A stretch of DNA of 35,757 nucleotides from Akkermansiaceae bacterium (GTDB taxonomy: Bacteria; Verrucomicrobiota; Verrucomicrobiia; Verrucomicrobiales; Akkermansiaceae): NCBI GenBank assembly GCA_025363295.1, contig JANYEC010000088.1, positions 1 to 35,757 of the forward strand, in the 5' to 3' direction. This document shows, one piece after another, positions 10,266 to 18,456 of the stretch. Made by a program: the position numbers and the translations under genes. A model generated the notes under the pieces. That model saw only the letters and a list, made by a program, of their open reading frames with translations. It searched no databases and was not told the origin of the DNA. The stretch's first letter is position 1. Each line of letters starts with the position of its first letter.

Positions 10266-12881
10266 TTAAAGCGGAGGAAGGACACCTGGGTCCACCATCG
10301 CAGGGCTGCTCGCGGCAGGGGCTACCGGAACCGAACCACCCGCGTCAGCACCGCGGAGCGGACGACCGGTGGCATCGATAATTTGTGCCGTCACAAAGAT
10401 GATGAGGTTACTTTTGATTTTGTTTTCCGACTTTGTCTGGAACAGTCGACCAATAATCGGTATGTCACCTAAGATTGGAACTTTATCTTCCACGTTTTGC
10501 ACATCTTCACGCATGAGCCCACCGACTGCGACGGTGTAGCCATCATAAATGGTGAGCGCTGTGCTCACGCGGCGCACAGAGAAGACCGGCATTTCGATGC
10601 GGTTCTCCGTGATGATTGAAGTGACGGGGTTCCCCAAGGCGTCCGTTCCTGGAGCTTGGATTGGGCTACCGTAGTTGATAAATCCTTCAAACTCAACGAT
10701 CTCAGGAACGAAGCGGAGATCGATGACAAAGTCGTTTTCTCCAATAGTCGGCTCGATCTCGAGGGTAACTCCGGTGGGGCGGGTTTGGAAGGCCGTAGGC
10801 GTCGCGGGCGTCACGGGAAAACCAGTGCTCGTTTGACTCGCACCAGGAAGAAGATTAATATTATTGGGTGTTCCCACCGAATTCGGAAGCTGTGGGGGCT
10901 CGTATTCGGTCGGGTAAATAAATTCACGAATAATCTCGATCGTTGCTTTCTGCCCGGAACGAGCCGTTACGGAAGGAGCCGTCATGAGGTCCGTGCCTTT
11001 TTTCTGTGCGAGACCGCGCATGATCAATTTTACTTGGCCATCAGAAAAAAGACCGGTGAGCGCCATGATACCGGGTGCCACGTTCGCAGTTTGGGCGGTG
11101 CGATTTGGGTTATTGAGGATTGCATCGATGTTGTTGCGGTTGATGGCCGCATCGCCACTTCGATTACCGGCAGTGGAAATGTTCGAAACCGAAGTGCCCC
11201 CTAGTGGAACGCCCGGAATGAGCGGGCCGCTAAAGTCATTGCCCGTCCGTGGCGTGCCATTCCCAGTGGTTCCGCCACTACCGAAGAGCGTTTGTCCGCC
11301 GATTCCGAAAGGACTGATGATCCAGTCAAAGCCGAGCTCATCGCTGTTTTCTTGGGAAATCTCGACAAACTTGGTAGTGATTTTCACCTGCTTCGGCTTA
11401 TTCGAGCTGATTGATTGCACGAGTTGCTCGACTTTGTCGAGTTCCGTCGGGGTATTGGTCACTAACAACACACCGGAGCTACTCAAGGTGGCGGAGCTGC
11501 CCTCTGCAAAGGTGATGCCTGACTGCTTGAGTAAATCTAGGATCGGTTTGCGGGCACTTAGTTTCTTGCCTGTGTCACCCGCAGGTGCCGCAGCAAACGG
11601 ATCGGCAGCAGCACCGCCGCCACTTGCTTCCCCGCCTGAATCCAGACCAGCGATAAAGTCCGGTGGCACGCGGAAGGTGCGGGTAAAGATGTCTTCGCCG
11701 CTTTCAGTTTGAGGGACGAGGGTGACGGCAAAGTCGTCCACCTTGTAACGGAGCTTGGTTTGATCACAGATGTATTTGAGGGCCACTGCCAAAGGCACGT
11801 TGCGGATGCGAAGTTCCTTTACGCGCAGGGTGCCAGGATCGCTACTACCCACGGACAGAGCAGGAGCGGCGGCTGCAGCAGCCTCAAGCCCAGCATCTGG
11901 AGCAGCCGCGCCGACGGGAGTGGTGCGAGGGCGGCGAATCACGAAGTTCACGCCCTTTTTGGTGGGGTCAAGTTCGGTGGTGTCCAGCTCTGACGCACGC
12001 ATCCGAAGGAAATCAATTGCTTCCTCGACGGTGGTATCTTCGAAATCAATGCGCGGAATGACAATCCTACGGAGTTTTTCGGTGATGTAAGCGACACCTG
12101 AATCAATAGACGGGCCGGGAGTGCCGTCGGTAAACGTCGGAGCTTCGGCAGGAACGGCAAGTTCCCAAGCGGCGTCCACCTGGCTTAAAAGCTCGGCGCG
12201 AGTGTGATCATATGCCGCGCGGTAGTAATCGGACTTCGCTTGGCTGAGTTGCTCAAGCCCACGACGCGCAGCAGAGTTGTAAGGATCGAGACGAATGACA
12301 TTTTCGTACTCGCGTTTGGCCTCGTCGTATTTGCCTAGGTTGTAGTTGCCCTCTGCAGTGTAAAGGCCACGGCGGACCTTATCGACATTCTGAGTGTGTT
12401 CGTAAGTAAGAGCCGGGTTGGTGCGAATTGGATCATCAAGGAAGCCGATCTCCCGCTTGGCTTCGGGATTTTCAGGATCTATGGTGAGCACACGTTCTAG
12501 CAGCGCGCGGGCTTCAGTGTATTTGCCAAGTTTGCGGTCCTGCATCGCCAATGCCACGCTGGCGTCACTCAAGTGGGCAACGTAACTTTCGCGGCGATCT
12601 GATACCATCGGTGCGGCAGGAAGCCGGTCCAGTGCTTGTTTATATTTGTCGACAGCCTGCTGATAGTCACCTTTCGCATAAGCAGCACGGCCTTCAGCGA
12701 GAAGCTTGTCGCCGTCCGACACCGCATTCTGGCGGCGAATCATTTCACGCTCGGCAAGACCGCTGAGGCCGGAGCTGCCCTCTCCGGCAGTCGCTACCGA
12801 AACGATAAGAGGGGTGGAAGATGCCACGGCCATCAACGCGAGGGCGGTGCGACTGGATCGGTAGATTGGCATTTTTTGCAT
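10266..12881 (-). CDS. outer-membrane secretin (PilQ/GspD family; Amuc_1098-like)
   Basis: About 871 residues. It forms the ring-shaped outer-membrane channel for a type IV pilus or type II secretion-like machine. After a signal peptide (MPIYRSSRTALALMAVASS to about VATAG), residues about 40-200 hold TPR-like helices (AYAKGDYQQAVDKYKQAL, GNYNLGKYDEAKREYENVI). Next come N-domain/STN-like modules (FEDTTVEEAIDFLRM; LRVKELRIRNVPLAVALKYI) and a repeated N1-type domain (VLLVTNTPTELDKVEQLV). The C-terminal secretin domain ends with the signature VAVGGLMREDV, then VPILGDIPIIGRLF and SNLIIFVTAQI. An in-frame GTG at 12935 would add 18 codons, starting 5 nt after the preceding stop; I prefer the ATG at 12881 because it gives a more normal signal peptide. 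Last gene of the five-gene cluster and the counterpart of Amuc_1098. Confidence 0.92.
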   Translation of the reverse strand: MQKMPIYRSSRTALALMAVASSTPLIVSVATAGEGSSGLSGLAEREMIRRQNAVSDGDKLLAEGRAAYAKGDYQQAVDKYKQALDRLPAAPMVSDRRESYVAHLSDASVALAMQDRKLGKYTEARALLERVLTIDPENPEAKREIGFLDDPIRTNPALTYEHTQNVDKVRRGLYTAEGNYNLGKYDEAKREYENVIRLDPYNSAARRGLEQLSQAKSDYYRAAYDHTRAELLSQVDAAWELAVPAEAPTFTDGTPGPSIDSGVAYITEKLRRIVIPRIDFEDTTVEEAIDFLRMRASELDTTELDPTKKGVNFVIRRPRTTPVGAAAPDAGLEAAAAAAPALSVGSSDPGTLRVKELRIRNVPLAVALKYICDQTKLRYKVDDFAVTLVPQTESGEDIFTRTFRVPPDFIAGLDSGGEASGGGAAADPFAAAPAGDTGKKLSARKPILDLLKQSGITFAEGSSATLSSSGVLLVTNTPTELDKVEQLVQSISSNKPKQVKITTKFVEISQENSDELGFDWIISPFGIGGQTLFGSGGTTGNGTPRTGNDFSGPLIPGVPLGGTSVSNISTAGNRSGDAAINRNNIDAILNNPNRTAQTANVAPGIMALTGLFSDGQVKLIMRGLAQKKGTDLMTAPSVTARSGQKATIEIIREFIYPTEYEPPQLPNSVGTPNNINLLPGASQTSTGFPVTPATPTAFQTRPTGVTLEIEPTIGENDFVIDLRFVPEIVEFEGFINYGSPIQAPGTDALGNPVTSIITENRIEMPVFSVRRVSTALTIYDGYTVAVGGLMREDVQNVEDKVPILGDIPIIGRLFQTKSENKIKSNLIIFVTAQIIDATGRPLRGADAGGSVPVAPAASSPAMVDPGVLPPL

Positions 12882-12940
12882 AGTGATCTGGGGGTTTCTG
12901 GCGATGTTTTCGAGGTTTGGAAAGCGTTTTTTCACAGGAA

Positions 12941-13999
12941 TTACTGGGGTGTGATGGTAGGTAATGTGCCTTTAGCGATTGAAACGGTCTTTTTGGCCCC
13001 GGACGCGTCCAAGTATTCGACTTCAACGGCGTTGTCTGCGACTTTCAGCACCTTGTAGTCCTTCTTGTCCGAGCCCGGAGGTAGAGCGAACGTGGTATTC
13101 TCTTCAACTTTAAATTCCTTGCCGTTAAAGCCCAGAGCCTCCAGAGAAAGGACGGCGGTTCGGTCATACTGGAGGTGTTCGTTCTTCCGCTGTTCTGCAA
13201 GCGGCGCGGGAATCTCGTAAATGATTCCTTTTTTATTTGAGCGTTGATCTTCGACACGCACAATTGTCACATCGACATCGATATTGATCTTCGGATTGTG
13301 CTCTTTGCGTACTTCTGATCCCAGCAGCTTGAAACGATTCAGCATCGGTGCTTTCGGAAAGAACAACGCATTAGGAGCTACCGCTTCCGCACCAGTTTTG
13401 TTAGTCTGGTGGCTCGAATCCTCGTAAGTGAAAGGAAATGCTCCATCGGCATTATAGCCAGGTCGGAGAACCCATATCAAACTTTCATCTTTCACATACA
13501 TGAGCTTCGCAATCAGCGAAGGAAACTTCTTGGCGTTATTGGGATCCGTGTTCGCATTAAACTCGTCGAGATTCGAAAAGCCGTCCTGATCGGGATCGAG
13601 GCTAGGAGAGTCAGCAAAGCCCGGGTCTAAGCGATTTTCAATCCACCAACTGTTAGGAATTGGCGGGTGCACCGGCGCTTCGGATTTATTGAGAAGATCC
13701 ACAGGGGTTTCCAGTGACTTGCTGGAGACGAACAGTGGGATGCCAGTAAACAAGTCCACTGGCCTGCCTGCGAGATCGGCTTGAGTCCAAGATTGATCGC
13801 GCTTTCCGGATGCCAGGGCCTTGGGGATGAGATCCGCTGCCGTAACGGCAGTGTTGCTGTTCCCCTTCCCCTTCAGACCCGCGCCGAAATCCGCTTGGGC
13901 GGAATCGAACTTGGACCAACCGAGATAGACCGTGCCTAATGCAATCGCAACGGCTCCGCCAAGAGCAGCTTTTTCGTAATTCTTTGAAAACCAGGACAT
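12941..13999 (-). CDS. Amuc_1099-like single-pass inner-membrane protein
   Basis: A 352-residue protein. N terminus MSWFSKNYEKAALGG runs into one transmembrane helix (about 11-28), so the bulk is periplasmic. Residues about 130-155 hold a Ca-binding-type segment DPDQDGFSNLDEFNANTDPN, the same Asp-rich type as in the giant protein downstream. The C-terminal half is beta-rich (DVDVTIVRVEDQ; AVEVEYLDASG). By position it is the counterpart of Amuc_1099 in the Akkermansia cluster; a role bridging inner membrane and secretin, like PilP, is inference. It starts 26 nt after the Amuc_1100-like gene and ends just before the secretin gene, indicating co-transcription. Confidence 0.75.
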   Translation of the reverse strand: MSWFSKNYEKAALGGAVAIALGTVYLGWSKFDSAQADFGAGLKGKGNSNTAVTAADLIPKALASGKRDQSWTQADLAGRPVDLFTGIPLFVSSKSLETPVDLLNKSEAPVHPPIPNSWWIENRLDPGFADSPSLDPDQDGFSNLDEFNANTDPNNAKKFPSLIAKLMYVKDESLIWVLRPGYNADGAFPFTYEDSSHQTNKTGAEAVAPNALFFPKAPMLNRFKLLGSEVRKEHNPKINIDVDVTIVRVEDQRSNKKGIIYEIPAPLAEQRKNEHLQYDRTAVLSLEALGFNGKEFKVEENTTFALPPGSDKKDYKVLKVADNAVEVEYLDASGAKKTVSIAKGTLPTITPQ

Positions 14000-14025
14000 G
14001 GTTGGAAAATGGACGGTTGTCGGGG

Positions 14026-14997
14026 TTATGGAAGTTTCTTCACCGGAAGAAATTGAAGGATATCGAGACGAAGGAAAACTTGAATTTGCTCATTTCCGAG
14101 GACTTGCGCCAAGATTTTGCTTGAGTCGCCAGAAGTAGGAGCATCGATCCCAGCCTTTTCAGCTGCGGCGGGCCCGGATGGGGCATCGGCACCGGGGAGG
14201 ACAAAGCCTCCGACAAAGGAACTATCCGCCGGGGCGGGCTTCGCAGCAGTAGATTTTTCGAACTTGGCGTCCGAAGCCTTTGGCGGTTCTTTTTTTGCGT
14301 TGGTGATGCGCAAAGAACGGACCACGACGTATTGGCTCTGAGATTTGACAATGGCAGATAAGAACTCACGGGCACTTTTTTCAGGCCCCACAAAAGTGAT
14401 TTCTAGGGGAAGCGGCCGGACGACGGCATCAGCTTGGGGGGTGTAGGGTTGACCGTCTTCTTCGGGCAAGCTCACACGATAGAGATTGCGAAATTCGGTG
14501 GGCTTGGCTTTCGCCAATTCCAGCAAGATGTTTTTGATGGCTTTGAGCTGATAGTTTAGCAGGCCGGTTGCGTTCGGCCGCGCAAGTGATGCTTTATAGT
14601 CTTCAAAGCCGACAAAAAACGCTTCAGGAACCGTGGTCCCCGCCTCATCAAAAGCCTTGCGGATTTCCGCATTTGTTTCCTTTAATTGATTGGTGAAATC
14701 CTGTGGAGAGACATCCTTGATATCCTTGGGACGAAATTTTTCGAATGATGTTTGGAGCGATTCCACCGACTTTCGGTATTCATCGATCGCTTTGAGTTTG
14801 CCGTCCCGGTTTTCATTGGTCGGGTAGAGCGGCGCGCTCTCAAATCCGGATGCTTGGCTAGCCGCTTCATCAAACCCGGCCTTCGCGCTCTCGTAACGTT
14901 TCTCTCCTTCGGAACCCACGTAATAAAGCAGAGCCACCCCCACAAGGGTCCCTCCGCCGAGGGCTACCATAAATTTATTATCCTTGATCCAACTCAT
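14026..14997 (-). CDS. Amuc_1100-like inner-membrane pilus-cluster protein (PilO-like)
   Basis: A 323-residue homologue of Amuc_1100, the Akkermansia membrane protein known for immune and metabolic effects in the host. N terminus MSWIKDNKFMVALGG with one transmembrane helix (about 10-27), then a coiled-coil-prone stretch (about 30-85), then a domain sharing with Amuc_1100 the pattern L-x-F/Y-Q/E-LKAI-x-x-L, a YR-x-x-LP segment, PLPLEITFVG, LSAIVKSQ, a V-x-S-x-R-I-x-N segment followed by PP, and near the C terminus LGNEQIQVFLRLDILQF. The published structure of Amuc_1100 resembles PilO/PilN-type pilus proteins, so a scaffold role at the inner membrane is likely. Between about 220 and 290 is an Ala/Pro/Lys-rich linker. 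Its N-terminal anchor resembles that of the next gene product. Confidence 0.85.
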   Translation of the reverse strand: MSWIKDNKFMVALGGGTLVGVALLYYVGSEGEKRYESAKAGFDEAASQASGFESAPLYPTNENRDGKLKAIDEYRKSVESLQTSFEKFRPKDIKDVSPQDFTNQLKETNAEIRKAFDEAGTTVPEAFFVGFEDYKASLARPNATGLLNYQLKAIKNILLELAKAKPTEFRNLYRVSLPEEDGQPYTPQADAVVRPLPLEITFVGPEKSAREFLSAIVKSQSQYVVVRSLRITNAKKEPPKASDAKFEKSTAAKPAPADSSFVGGFVLPGADAPSGPAAAEKAGIDAPTSGDSSKILAQVLGNEQIQVFLRLDILQFLPVKKLP

Positions 14998-15025
14998 AAC
15001 TCAGGTGGCAAATATTTGATGATTG

Positions 15026-16894
15026 TTACTTGATCGCGATCGGGTGAGACAGCGGAAGGGTGATTTCGAAAGGAAAGCCCAATTCACCGCTCTTGCCCGT
15101 GACGGCAATGTCCAAAATCTGGTTATCGCTCAGTTGAATCTGCGCGCCGGTGCTATCCTTAGCGGTAAAGCTAAAGGTGGATGATTTATCCCGCAGATTT
15201 TTAAGCAATTCTGACACAACGTTTTGACTCTTCGGGGTTTCGCGCCAAAACCCCTTGATATGCACTGCATTTGCGGTGGGCACGGCCAAAACCGAGGCCT
15301 GGCTGGGCTTCTTAGACTCTGGTGCAGGGGCGTCGACTTTGATGTCATTCAGCGGCGATGTTCCATAGGTCGAGGCAGCAAATTCCGGCTTAATGACCGG
15401 TTTGCCATTTTGCACTTTCGACTCAGAAGCGCCTGAACCGCTCTTCTTGCCGGCAAGTGACACATCGTATCCGCTTAGAAGCTCGAAATCAGTCAGCCAA
15501 ACGGCGTCACTGGCGAAGGCACCGCGAACTTCCGCGAGCACGTCCATCCATGCCGAGTGAGCGAACTCAGCATCCGTAAAACCATTCGCAATGTGGCGCA
15601 GGCCCTCCTCATTTTTCAAAAGGCTATCAATTTTCGTTTTAAGAGGGGCTAACGTATCGCGCGTTTCCGCCATCTTTTTCGCTGCTTCCTCCGCTTTAGT
15701 GGCTGCTAAATTTTGGAAAACCGCCCAAACACCAACGCCGGCCACAATCACTGCCGCGGCCGCAATGAAAAAGGGTTTCCGCTTATCTGCGGCACGGGAT
15801 TGCTCGACCACCACAGGGACCAAGTCGATATTGATGGTCGATTTTCCGATTCCACGAAGGCCCAATCCCATGAGCTCACCCATGAGATGGCCTTCGCGCT
15901 GCACAATGGCCGCATCAACCCCTTTCCCGAGGGTTAGGTTACTCACAGGATTAAAATATTCGACCGGAAGATTGAGCTTCTCGTGGAAAAACTCGAGGGT
16001 GTAAGGAAGGTTTGCACCCCCACCAGCCAAAAGCACGCGGCGTGGAGCGCTGCCACCGTGTTGGCTGCGATAGTAGTTAGTGGTCCGCGCGATTTCCGCC
16101 GGGAGGCGAGTCAGCGCATTGCGAATCACCATTGCGAGAGCCGCTACCGACTCATCCATTTGCTCAGTATGACCGCCGCCGAGTGCAACAAGCCCATTTG
16201 AAATCTTCTGATGTTCCGCCTCCAGGAATGAAATCCCGTATTCTTTAGCAATGGCAGCAGTGACGGCCGCTCCGCCGATCGCAATGCTTCGAGTGAAAAA
16301 GCGGCGTCCCTCGATATACAGAAGGTTGCTCGTTCTTGCCCCAATATCGATTAACAAAATAGGCTCTTCAGGATTACCGTAAGCAGCACGGAACGCATTG
16401 TACATCGCCATTGGTGCGATATCCACTTCGGAAGTCCCGAGACCACCATCGTTCACCGCACCATTGATTTCGTCCAAGGCATCGGCCTTGATCGCCACGA
16501 TCACCACCTCCTTTTCCTCTGCGCCTTCGATAAGTTCATAATCCCATACGACCTCAGCCAAGGGAAAAGGCACATGCTGCTGCGCCTCAAAAGTGACGAG
16601 TTGATCGATGTTATCCTCTTGCAGCGGCGGGAGTTTTACAAAACGGGTGAAGACTGCTTGTCCGGCAATGGCATAGCGGGCCTTTGTTTTGCCAAGTTTC
16701 AACCTTTGGACGAGATCCGCGATGGCCACCCGAGTCTGTGAGATTTTCGAAGCCTCCAGTGCGGGATCGGCGACGATGGATTCGGAGTCGTAGGCCTTGA
16801 GAACGAGGCTGCCATTTTTCGAAACTTCGAAAACGGCCATGCCGATGCGCTGGGATCCGATGTTGAGTGCGACGGTGCTCTGATTGTCAGCCAT
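15026..16894 (-). CDS. PilM-PilN fusion protein (Amuc_1101-like)
   Basis: A 622-residue protein. Residues 1-350 are a PilM/FtsA-type actin-like ATPase: NIGSQRIGM (11-19), FVKLPPLQEDNIDQLVTFEA (85-104, the PilM-specific region), IDIGARTSN (182-190, phosphate-2 loop) and LLAGGGANL (288-296, adenosine loop). Residues 351-622 resemble PilN: the INIDLVP motif (354-360), a transmembrane helix (about 375-395), a coiled coil (about 397-430) and a periplasmic alpha/beta domain (TDFELLSGYDVSLAG; HIKGFWRETPKSQNVVSELL). In Proteobacteria PilM binds the short cytoplasmic N-terminal motif of PilN; here both are one chain. The Akkermansia counterpart Amuc_1101 is usually labelled FtsA-like. It probably connects cytoplasmic events with the PilO-like and secretin parts encoded downstream. 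Confidence 0.88.
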   Translation of the reverse strand: MADNQSTVALNIGSQRIGMAVFEVSKNGSLVLKAYDSESIVADPALEASKISQTRVAIADLVQRLKLGKTKARYAIAGQAVFTRFVKLPPLQEDNIDQLVTFEAQQHVPFPLAEVVWDYELIEGAEEKEVVIVAIKADALDEINGAVNDGGLGTSEVDIAPMAMYNAFRAAYGNPEEPILLIDIGARTSNLLYIEGRRFFTRSIAIGGAAVTAAIAKEYGISFLEAEHQKISNGLVALGGGHTEQMDESVAALAMVIRNALTRLPAEIARTTNYYRSQHGGSAPRRVLLAGGGANLPYTLEFFHEKLNLPVEYFNPVSNLTLGKGVDAAIVQREGHLMGELMGLGLRGIGKSTINIDLVPVVVEQSRAADKRKPFFIAAAAVIVAGVGVWAVFQNLAATKAEEAAKKMAETRDTLAPLKTKIDSLLKNEEGLRHIANGFTDAEFAHSAWMDVLAEVRGAFASDAVWLTDFELLSGYDVSLAGKKSGSGASESKVQNGKPVIKPEFAASTYGTSPLNDIKVDAPAPESKKPSQASVLAVPTANAVHIKGFWRETPKSQNVVSELLKNLRDKSSTFSFTAKDSTGAQIQLSDNQILDIAVTGKSGELGFPFEITLPLSHPIAIK

Positions 16895-16923
16895 GATACG
16901 AAAATAATTTTAAAAAACTTAGA

Positions 16924-16947
16924 GGGCGGAATAATGAAGAACCGCCC
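16924..16947 (-). promoter_or_regulatory. hairpin with nearby T-run between first and second cluster genes
   Basis: In the 59-bp gap after the Amuc_1102-like gene, the minus strand reads GGGCGG, a 12-nt loop, CCGCCC, then TCTAAG and TTTTTT. The 6-bp GC stem with a T-run six bases later resembles a weak terminator or attenuator, which could make the first gene more abundant than the rest of the operon. The spacing between stem and T-run is imperfect. Confidence 0.35.
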
Positions 16948-16953
16948 CTTTTG

Positions 16954-17583
16954 TTAGCGGCGCTCCACTGCGACTTCCGCGTAACGATCCCACCACGAGT
17001 TTGCGAATGCGGTTTCCGGCTTGGACAGAAGAGGCACGGATTCGCTGCGGGAAATCTTATCGGAGGTCGCATTCCACCAACCAGGCTGGCCCTTGTTGGT
17101 CCCCTCCGCTTTCTTCTCGCCATTGATCAGCACTTCATAACCGACAAACTCAACCGCGTTTTTGCCACCCTTGTCAGAACCCGTGAGGCGCTTGAGCGAA
17201 CTAGGTGCCAAATAGATAGAGAAGAAAATTTGATCATCCTCCAAGGGAATATTTACGTGATCGACTTGCTTGGTGAGCAGAAGAAAGGTGCCGGGCTTGT
17301 CAGGATTCTTCACGGCGACATACCACTTGATCGTAAGTTTCTCGCAGGTCTTGGAAGGCGGCTCCGGGCTGATTGAAATTCTTAGGTTAGTCTCGATTTC
17401 AAGCCAATCCTTGGGTTTGAAGTTCTTCTGACGGCCACCTGAAAATTCGGGAGACTGGAGATCATCAAAGGCAGGTTTTTGGCCGACCACCTTGGAAGCC
17501 TGCCCGTGAGCGGTAGAGATTGAGAAAAGTGCGATGATTGCGGAGGCTGCGATGGAGAATGAATAACGTGACAAGGCGTACAT
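16954..17583 (-). CDS. periplasmic pilus-cluster protein (Amuc_1102-like)
   Basis: A 209-residue secreted protein. Signal peptide about residues 1-28 (YSFSIAASAIIALFSIS, cleavage near AHG-Q). The mature part is beta-rich with strands such as KDWLEIETNLRISISPEP, LTIKWYVAVKN, TFLLLTKQVDHVNIPLEDD and VEFVGYEVLINGEKKAEG, consistent with the immunoglobulin-like sandwich reported for Amuc_1102. It is the first gene of the cluster, as Amuc_1102 is in Akkermansia. Assignment rests on gene order, size, signal peptide and predicted fold more than on invariant motifs. Its exact role in the machine is unknown. Confidence 0.75.
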   Translation of the reverse strand: MYALSRYSFSIAASAIIALFSISTAHGQASKVVGQKPAFDDLQSPEFSGGRQKNFKPKDWLEIETNLRISISPEPPSKTCEKLTIKWYVAVKNPDKPGTFLLLTKQVDHVNIPLEDDQIFFSIYLAPSSLKRLTGSDKGGKNAVEFVGYEVLINGEKKAEGTNKGQPGWWNATSDKISRSESVPLLSKPETAFANSWWDRYAEVAVERR

Positions 17584-17739
17584 ATCGTCTGGGGTTTAAG
17601 GGAGGCTAGGGAATTGGCTTTCGGGTTGACCAGAGAAAACCACGATTTTCGTTAAAATTTAATAGGAAGTAAATACACTCGAAGCTTGCAACTGCCACAA
17701 GCGGTTGACTAGACGGCGCCAAATCCCCAACACTGACAA
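17584..17739. promoter_or_regulatory. divergent intergenic region between pilus cluster and aroD
   Basis: This 156-bp AT-richer gap must hold the promoters of the pilus cluster (minus) and aroD (plus). I see TTGCAA and TATTAA in minus orientation, but about 21 bp apart, and TTGACC (17626-17631) with TAAAAT (17653-17658) in plus orientation, also 21 bp apart. Neither has standard spacing, so no specific promoter call is made. Confidence 0.4.
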
Positions 17740-18456
17740 ATGGCGCATGCGAAATTCCAACCCAGTTCCCGGCACCCAAAAACGGTCGGAAGCTTTGGCA
17801 ATGCGGTAGAGTTACGCGCAACGACGGCCCTGACGACCATGGAACGCTGCGACCTCGCAGAAATCCGCCTCGACATCGTGATAGGGAACGATGGCGGGCT
17901 GGTGACAGAGCAATGGGCGCACCTATCAGAAATCCCGCTGCTATTCACCGCTCGGCGCGTGGAAGAAGGGGGTGCCCGCGCGCTGAGTGCCAGAGAACGA
18001 ATGGATTTGCTGCGCATTTCGTTAGATTACGCGGCGCTCATCGATATCGAGGTGGCGAGCATCGACGAAATGAGTGATTTGATCACAGAGGTGAAAGCAC
18101 GTAACATCCCATGGATCGCTTCATTCCACGATTTTAAAAAGCTTTCTAATCCGTGCATTTTGAAAGCAGCGGCGGAGCGAGCCAAGGACGCCGGGGCCGC
18201 AATTTTCAAGACGGCCGCAATGCTATCTGGCCCCGCCGACGTGGCGCAGCTAGCAGAGTTTCAACTGATAGATCATGGCATCCCAGTGGCCACGATGGGC
18301 ATGGGCCCTCTGGCACCGGTCTCTCGCTTGCTTTGTGCTCAATGCGGCAGTGTGCTCAACTACGGATATATCGGCAACACACCGACCGCGCCGGGACAAT
18401 GGGACAGTCTGCTAATGAAACAGGCGATCTCACGGTTAGTTCCGATCCAGCACTAA
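17740..18456 (+). CDS. aroD: type I 3-dehydroquinate dehydratase
   Basis: A 238-residue cytoplasmic enzyme of the shikimate pathway converting 3-dehydroquinate to 3-dehydroshikimate through a Schiff base. Type I hallmarks: [10 protein letters not shown] (37-46, substrate-binding Glu and Arg), [12 protein letters not shown] (67-78), IDIEV (101-105), IASFHDF with catalytic His130, IFKTAAM with Schiff-base Lys157, and the C-terminal GNTPTAPGQ loop. The length matches the family. The first 20 residues are not conserved, so a later start is possible. Its TAA (18454-18456) overlaps the TAG of the convergent dinG gene within the shared bases CTAA. Confidence 0.93.
   Translation: MAHAKFQPSSRHPKTVGSFGNAVELRATTALTTMERCDLAEIRLDIVIGNDGGLVTEQWAHLSEIPLLFTARRVEEGGARALSARERMDLLRISLDYAALIDIEVASIDEMSDLITEVKARNIPWIASFHDFKKLSNPCILKAAAERAKDAGAAIFKTAAMLSGPADVAQLAEFQLIDHGIPVATMGMGPLAPVSRLLCAQCGSVLNYGYIGNTPTAPGQWDSLLMKQAISRLVPIQH

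Noticed and set aside
17680..17710. Possible sigma-54 promoter (TGGCAG then TTGCAA, minus strand)
   Set aside because: The GG and GC elements are too close together for the required -24/-12 spacing.
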